64,000 nucleotides of DNA, taken from NCBI RefSeq assembly GCF_000014125.1, contig NC_008593.1:1798001-1862000 (forward strand). Direction: 5' to 3'. The translations under genes were made by a program, and so were the position numbers. How positions within the stretch are numbered: the first letter of the stretch is position 1; each line of letters starts with the position of its first letter. Below are positions 59,179 to 64,000 of the stretch, one piece after another. Origin of the DNA: Clostridium novyi NT (GTDB lineage Bacteria > Bacillota > Clostridia > Clostridiales > Clostridiaceae). Under the pieces are notes generated by a model. The model was not told the DNA's origin and did not search any database. It worked only from the letters and a program-made list of their open reading frames with translations.

Positions 59179-61800
59179 CTAACAAATATCAAGATTTATG
59201 CCTTCAAATTTTTTTCTATCAAATTTTCCATTTGTAAAAAACTCTTCTCCATCTTCTATATAAAAAATTTCACCTATATATTCTGTATAATTAAAGTTGC
59301 ATTTTTTAACTTTATATATGAAGTAATTCATATAAGATACAACTTTTGATAGTTTAACTTTCCTTTCTGCATAGTCCATTTCATTATCTTTTAAAAGTTC
59401 TTTATAACTATTCCAAACTTCTTTCCCCTTTAATACTTCTCCACCTTCTAATTGAATTTCTCTACTTAAAAATACACTACTTTCCATTTTGTCATCATCA
59501 ATTAACTTCATTCTTTCACTGACATCCATAAAATTAAGTTTACTCACAATATTTTCAATAAAATTCACCATACTGCCCTCTTTATACTCATCATTTCCGT
59601 TTTTGTTAATAATTTCTAAAACATACTCATAAAATTTATCAAATTCTTTATTTTCTAACCACTTTTTAGTATCAAATTTTTCTGATATTAATGTTAATTG
59701 CTTTTGTTTTCTATAATCATTTTTATAAATTCCCCCTGCACTATCTATGTTAAAAAAGTACACTATACCTGATTCTTTTAAACAACTTCTATTTATTCTA
59801 CCTAGAAATTGCTCATCACAATCTATCATTGATATATCTTTATATCCTATATCCATATCAATATCTACTCCAGCTTCAATAACTTGGGTTGCAACTAAAA
59901 TAATATTTTTTTCTTTGTTTATTTTATTAATAATTATATTTCTATCTATACTGTTGTCATCTCCAGTTATAAGTTCAATGTCTCTTTTATCATCATTGCC
60001 AAGTCCATATTCATACTTATAATCTTTCAACATTTCATAAAAATCTACAGCCGTACTCTTGTTTATGAATTCTATTAATATGTTCTTATTAGAACTATTA
60101 GCTTGTTCTATTACCTGATTAAGTATTTCTTCTAGTTTTTCATCTTTATCATCAAGCTCCAAATCTATCAAAGAATAATCAAGTTTAACTCTATCTTTAA
60201 ATAATCTGTTTTTAAAATATTTTTCTCTGTTTAATATTAGATTTACACTATTACTCTCTCCATCTATTAATACATCTAATTTAGGCAAAGTTGCTGACAT
60301 TATTATGAATTTAATGTTTAAAAGCTCTGAATAATAATTTAAAAATGTAATGATTTCTTTCCATATATAATTTTTATAGCTTTGTATTTCATCTAAAACA
60401 ATTACACTGTTACACAATTTAACTAATGGGAATAAATCTTCTTTAGAGATTCCAAAGAAGTAATTAAATAAACTTACATGAGTGGTTAAAATCATTGGAT
60501 AATTTAAAAACTGTCTGTCTAATAATGATTTATTGTAATCTTTTGTATTTTCATCTGAATCCTTATTTTTCACTTTTATAGGAGTTATAGAATTTATAAC
60601 TGCCATACTATCTAATATGTACTCTTGGTTGTTAAATATCTTTTCTATAGTTCTTGTATTTTGTTCAACTAAAGTATTAAATGGATATACATAAATTAGC
60701 TTTTTTAAATCCTTTTGTTTTTCTATAAGTTTAAAAGTTAAATTAAAAGCAACATTACTTTTACCACTTCCAGTTGGCGCTTCTAAGTAAAATATATTTT
60801 TATCTAAATTTCTTAAAAGTTCCTTTTCAGCATCTAAAAATAATTCTTTTCTTAAAATATTTATATCATCTACATTTGAAAAATCTTCTTTTAAACCATA
60901 TTTACTTTTTTCATACTCTCTAGTATCTTTATTTATGTTTGTACTGTTAAATGTATCATAAAAATCGTGTATATCCTCTATGTCATTAAAACCTTTAACT
61001 TCACTGCAATTTTCAAATTCTGATGTAGAATAATAATCACACATAAGAAGTGTTGATAACATTAATCTTACATATATATAAAATAAAACAGATATATTTT
61101 TTTCTTCTTCCTCATACACTTTTAAAGTTTTTTCGGCAAGTTTAAATAATTTGCCTAAAATGTTATCCTTAGTAGTAAATTCTATTACTTTATTATACAT
61201 ATCTTCAAAAATACATAACTCACTTGAACACAATCTTTGTCCTTCTCCATCATCTTGTGTTAATTTAGCTCTAAAATCATCTAATTTATCTAATCCAGTA
61301 TGATGTTTAGATATTACATAAGCATTTAAAACCATAAATAGTCTTAACTTTTTCTTATTTTCTTTATTAATTAATTCACTATCTGATTTTATTTTTTTAT
61401 GATAATAGTCCATATATATCAATGAAGATAAACATGAATGATTTGAATTACTGCACTCAATATCTTTTTTATCTTTAAAATACTTATTTTTCATTTTTAT
61501 CGTTTGAAAATTAATATTTATTTTTCCAAGATCATGCATATATATTGTATTTACTATCATCTCTCTAAATAAACTTTTTTCTTTATCACTAAATTCTTTA
61601 CAAAGTTTTGCTTCAAATTTTAAAAATATATTATCTAAATTTTTATTTTCTACTAACTTATAAAAATATTTTATTGACCTTTCTAAATGCTCCTTTAAAG
61701 TTTCTACTTTTTTATTATCATCCATTGTATGAGCATATATTTTATCAGAATTATTAATATACATTTCAATATTAAATTTCTTGGATTTATCAAAATACAT
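59179..61800 (-). CDS. cas3: CRISPR nuclease-helicase Cas3 (type I-B)
   Basis: The 873-aa protein has an N-terminal HD nuclease domain: His in LKEHLERS, MHDLGKI, SNHSCLSS and SKHHTGL (about residues 35-165). The SF2 helicase follows: Walker A EAPTGSGKSN (about 342-351), DEAD-like VLDEIQSYK (about 465), SAT in IMSATLPK, VATQVIEAGVDIDMD (motif V) and DEQFLGRINRS (motif VI). It unwinds and degrades DNA marked by Cascade. It follows a hairpin and is the first gene after the cas8b-cas7-cas5 group. Confidence 0.96.
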   Translation of the reverse strand: MYFDKSKKFNIEMYINNSDKIYAHTMDDNKKVETLKEHLERSIKYFYKLVENKNLDNIFLKFEAKLCKEFSDKEKSLFREMIVNTIYMHDLGKININFQTIKMKNKYFKDKKDIECSNSNHSCLSSLIYMDYYHKKIKSDSELINKENKKKLRLFMVLNAYVISKHHTGLDKLDDFRAKLTQDDGEGQRLCSSELCIFEDMYNKVIEFTTKDNILGKLFKLAEKTLKVYEEEEKNISVLFYIYVRLMLSTLLMCDYYSTSEFENCSEVKGFNDIEDIHDFYDTFNSTNINKDTREYEKSKYGLKEDFSNVDDINILRKELFLDAEKELLRNLDKNIFYLEAPTGSGKSNVAFNLTFKLIEKQKDLKKLIYVYPFNTLVEQNTRTIEKIFNNQEYILDSMAVINSITPIKVKNKDSDENTKDYNKSLLDRQFLNYPMILTTHVSLFNYFFGISKEDLFPLVKLCNSVIVLDEIQSYKNYIWKEIITFLNYYSELLNIKFIIMSATLPKLDVLIDGESNSVNLILNREKYFKNRLFKDRVKLDYSLIDLELDDKDEKLEEILNQVIEQANSSNKNILIEFINKSTAVDFYEMLKDYKYEYGLGNDDKRDIELITGDDNSIDRNIIINKINKEKNIILVATQVIEAGVDIDMDIGYKDISMIDCDEQFLGRINRSCLKESGIVYFFNIDSAGGIYKNDYRKQKQLTLISEKFDTKKWLENKEFDKFYEYVLEIINKNGNDEYKEGSMVNFIENIVSKLNFMDVSERMKLIDDDKMESSVFLSREIQLEGGEVLKGKEVWNSYKELLKDNEMDYAERKVKLSKVVSYMNYFIYKVKKCNFNYTEYIGEIFYIEDGEEFFTNGKFDRKKFEGINLDIC

Positions 61801-61826
61801 AAAGTCACTTCCTTTATAGGGTTTGT

Positions 61827-61872
61827 TTTTTCTTTTAAAGGTGAGAAAAAATTCTCACCTTTAAAAGAAAAA
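61827..61872 (-). repeat. 21-bp perfect inverted repeat between cas5 and cas3
   Basis: Arms 61827-61847 and 61852-61872 pair perfectly around an AAAA loop. One arm covers the last cas5 codons and stop. In the transcript no U tract follows, so it is not a simple terminator. It may be an RNA-processing or stability element between Cascade and cas3. Confidence 0.8.
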
Positions 61873-62628
61873 TATATTTTTATCGTTACATTTATATATA
61901 TTAAACTCTTGACTATGCTTTGCATCTAAAGAAGCATTAGTAAGCATAAATCTTTCTAATTCATATTTATTAGTCGTTTCTTCTAACGCTATAGGCAAGT
62001 CCTCTTCATACTTCCATATAGTTTCATCACAATCTAAGTCATCATCCTCATCTAAGTTTACTGAAAAATAGTTACTAATAAACAAGCTATTTAACTTATC
62101 AATATTGAGTACCTTTTTTGTATCATTTATAATTTCCACAAAGCTTATATCTGCCAAATGATCATTTTTACCTAAGTAAGGTATATACTTGAATCTATAA
62201 TTTTTTAATCTATCAGCTAATTGTTCTGTAATTTCATTTTCAATAAGTATATATATTTCCCATTTAGGTTTTTCAAGCCATTGCTCTTTAACTATTAGGT
62301 TTCCACCCTTTTCCTGTGACGCATATCCTACTGAGTTATTGAAAGTCTGAACTTTTTTTAAATTATATCCATGCTCATTTATAGGTACAATTCCTATCTT
62401 TATATCCTTTAATTTTTCATAGAATTCTGGATACACTCTTTCTTTTATGTTATGTTTATAAAACTTATTACACTGACTGTTGTACCCTTTATAACCCATT
62501 ATGGCTCCTAAAATTCCAAGCAATGCTACTTTGTGTATATTACCATAAGTAAAATATAAATAAGTATTTACATCTGGTCTTTTAAAAAACGCTGTTTCTC
62601 CACTTAATTGAAATTTTAAAACATCCAT
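61861..62628 (-). CDS. cas5: type I-B Cascade subunit Cas5
   Basis: The 255-aa protein begins MDVLKFQLSGETAFFKRPDVNTYLYFTYGNIHKVALLGILGAIMGYKGYN, which is the conserved N-terminal RAMP strand and Gly-rich loop of Cas5b. It caps the 5' handle of the crRNA in Cascade. It starts two bases after the cas7 stop. Its last three codons (FFF-stop) lie in the 21-bp hairpin. Confidence 0.93.
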   Translation of the reverse strand: MDVLKFQLSGETAFFKRPDVNTYLYFTYGNIHKVALLGILGAIMGYKGYNSQCNKFYKHNIKERVYPEFYEKLKDIKIGIVPINEHGYNLKKVQTFNNSVGYASQEKGGNLIVKEQWLEKPKWEIYILIENEITEQLADRLKNYRFKYIPYLGKNDHLADISFVEIINDTKKVLNIDKLNSLFISNYFSVNLDEDDDLDCDETIWKYEEDLPIALEETTNKYELERFMLTNASLDAKHSQEFNIYKCNDKNIFFF

Positions 62629-62630
62629 TT

Positions 62631-63650
62631 TTATACCTCTTTTTTATTAAGTACTTCTTTAGTAAATATATTGAACTCTTTAGCTGTTTTTATATCACTA
62701 TCAAGATCAGTAGTATATGGATTATAATAAATTTCAATAGACTTAATTTTATCTTTTAATCCAGCTATTAGTTTACCGCAAGTTAATTTAATAACTCCCT
62801 TATTATCTTTCTTTTTAAACTCTACAAATTCACTTAAATTTGGAAGATATAATTCCTTATCAGTTTCTATAAATAATGCAAATTCATTTTCACAACCAAC
62901 TTTTGAGTTTGTATTAAATGATGTAGCTGCAATTAATGAAGCATCTTTAAATCTTTTGTAATCTTCTTCAGTATACCCGTCAGTTACCCCTAGTTCTACA
63001 AACTCATCATAGGATGTTGGATTTATAGCAAATGGATAAAAATAATGAGCTTCATTACTAACTATCTTTGTTCCTAATGTTGAAGCTTTTGCCTCTTCCT
63101 TTTCTTCATCTTTATTTTTTGATGTTTTATTATTATCTTTAGAGGCATCTCTAAAAGGAGAAAGAATTTGTTGAACTTCTGCATAAGAATCTTCATATTT
63201 ATTAAATCCTTGTCCTATTTGCACAGCACCAGTAATTGATATATTATTTCCTTCTTCTGCAAAAGTAGCTCCAAAGTTTTTAACATCTATAGCACTAAAT
63301 AAATTAGTTAATACTTCCTTACCATCTTTTTTACTAGACTTACTTTTACCTTTAGTCTGCTTATCATTATTAGGTTTATCTTTTTCAAATAAAAATTCAT
63401 ATCTTTCCTTTAATGATCTTGGAGTTAAATCTGTTATACCATTTTTGTCTTTTTCAAGTTTCATTGATTTTATATATAATACTTTTTCTCCTTGTTGATC
63501 CCACATCTTTTTAATAGGGTACTTAAATGCTTTATCACTTCCAAATATCTCACCTGTTGAAATAGTTTTTGGATATCCTGTAAAATCAGCATTCCAATTT
63601 GCCATTATTGAAGCTATACCTAAAATACCGTATACTCTTTTATTCATCAT
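62631..63650 (-). CDS. cas7: type I-B Cascade backbone Cas7
   Basis: The protein (339 aa from the ATG at 63650, 8 bases after GGAGG) begins MMNKRVYGILGIASIMANWN and has YPKTISTGEIFGSDKAFKYPIKK and IKSMK, typical of Cas7b (Csh2/Cst2/DevR family). The middle (about residues 185-205) is rich in Lys, Glu and Asn and may be a loop. The frame is open 15 codons further upstream, but that segment lies inside the cas8b gene; the cas8b stop overlaps the cas7 start. Several copies coat the crRNA. Confidence 0.94.
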   Translation of the reverse strand: MMNKRVYGILGIASIMANWNADFTGYPKTISTGEIFGSDKAFKYPIKKMWDQQGEKVLYIKSMKLEKDKNGITDLTPRSLKERYEFLFEKDKPNNDKQTKGKSKSSKKDGKEVLTNLFSAIDVKNFGATFAEEGNNISITGAVQIGQGFNKYEDSYAEVQQILSPFRDASKDNNKTSKNKDEEKEEAKASTLGTKIVSNEAHYFYPFAINPTSYDEFVELGVTDGYTEEDYKRFKDASLIAATSFNTNSKVGCENEFALFIETDKELYLPNLSEFVEFKKKDNKGVIKLTCGKLIAGLKDKIKSIEIYYNPYTTDLDSDIKTAKEFNIFTKEVLNKKEV

Positions 63651-64000
63651 CACCATTTCCTCCATTCTTATCATCATGATTTTGAGATTTCTCAAAAATT
63701 AAATTACTATGTAAATATCCTGCTATTATTAAATCATCTTGAACATTACCTGTAGGCTCATAAGATTTTACCATTGCCATTAAATTTTCAAATCTTCCTT
63801 TTACATAAGGTATTGTATAATTGTACTTCTTATATAACTTTATAAGTTCATCTTTAATTCTTTTATCATTTCTTGCATTTATAACTGGGTTTGCTAATGA
63901 ATGAGGTCTATTTTTACTTTTATTTAAAGAAATAAAATACCCCGTTAATTGCCCTACTGCAAAATAATATTCCTGATCATTTTCTATACTAGGTGTATTT
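63640..64000 (-). CDS. cas8b: type I-B Cascade large subunit Cas8b, C-terminal part
   Basis: The frame runs from the window edge to a TAA at 63642-63640 and gives 119 complete codons. The translation begins NTPSIENDQEYYFAVGQL, contains KNRPHSLANPVINARNDKRIK and RFENLMAMVKSYEPTG, and ends in a hydrophilic tail rich in Asn, Asp and Gly (ending GGNGDDE). This matches the C-terminal region of Cas8b/Csh1. Its N-terminus and cas6 should lie beyond the window. The stop overlaps the cas7 start. Confidence 0.85.
   Translation of the reverse strand, partial: NTPSIENDQEYYFAVGQLTGYFISLNKSKNRPHSLANPVINARNDKRIKDELIKLYKKYNYTIPYVKGRFENLMAMVKSYEPTGNVQDDLIIAGYLHSNLIFEKSQNHDDKNGGNGDDE

Noticed and set aside
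61704..61929. Short frames on both strands between cas5 and cas3
   Set aside because: They span the 21-bp inverted repeat and the ends of cas5 and cas3; the symmetry of the repeat produces matching frames on both strands.

Overview
The window is AT-rich (mostly under 30% GC outside the rRNA genes). It carries pyruvate:ferredoxin oxidoreductase-type genes, a GerK-type spore germinant receptor, a Spo0E-like protein, PyrR, SAM and sigma-54 control elements, and a type I-B CRISPR-Cas locus. This fits an anaerobic spore-forming Clostridium (sensu stricto); the species cannot be fixed from the sequence alone. Most genes lie on the minus strand.

Positions 1-7000: a probable methionine/2-oxoacid catabolic block, read leftwards. 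It has an ACT-PAS sigma-54 activator, methionine gamma-lyase behind a clear -24/-12 promoter, an NhaC-family transporter, and 2-oxoacid:ferredoxin oxidoreductase subunits gamma, delta and alpha (alpha cut by the window edge). Positions 7200-12400: an rRNA operon read leftwards as promoter, 16S, tRNA-Ala, tRNA-Ile, 23S, tRNA-Asn, terminator, with no 5S gene in it.

Positions 12600-22800: UppP, a small hypothetical protein, a degenerate transglutaminase-like protein and a CDF metal exporter. A ribose operon follows, rbsK-D-A-C-B-R, with a recognisable promoter, RbsR palindrome and CcpA cre site. A Spo0E-like gene lies just upstream. Positions 22800-36600: an amidohydrolase, an IS1182-type insertion sequence flanked by a 56-bp duplication of a terminator hairpin, a YbjQ-like protein, a radical SAM protein, an Ig-like/transglutaminase surface protein, an ACT protein plus UPF0210 pair (plus strand), a chemoreceptor, an LspA-like protein lacking a catalytic Asp, two tandem mini-kinase-like proteins, CvfB and a HAD phosphatase.

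Positions 36600-49700: a LysR regulator, a branched-chain aminotransferase, the metNIQ methionine importer under a SAM-I riboswitch, aspartate kinase, SEC-C methionine aminopeptidase, the gerKA-KB-KC germinant receptor operon, and uracil permease behind two tandem PyrR sites. Positions 49700-55700: superoxide dismutase, ClC chloride/proton exchanger, glycerophosphodiesterase, an AGCS sodium:amino acid symporter and a secreted ComEC-like metallo-beta-lactamase protein.

Positions 55700-64000: a type I-B CRISPR array (21 repeats, 20 spacers) with its leader on the right, followed rightwards by cas2, cas1, cas4, cas3, cas5, cas7 and the C-terminal part of cas8b, all on the minus strand. A 21-bp perfect hairpin separates the Cascade genes from cas3 and the adaptation genes.
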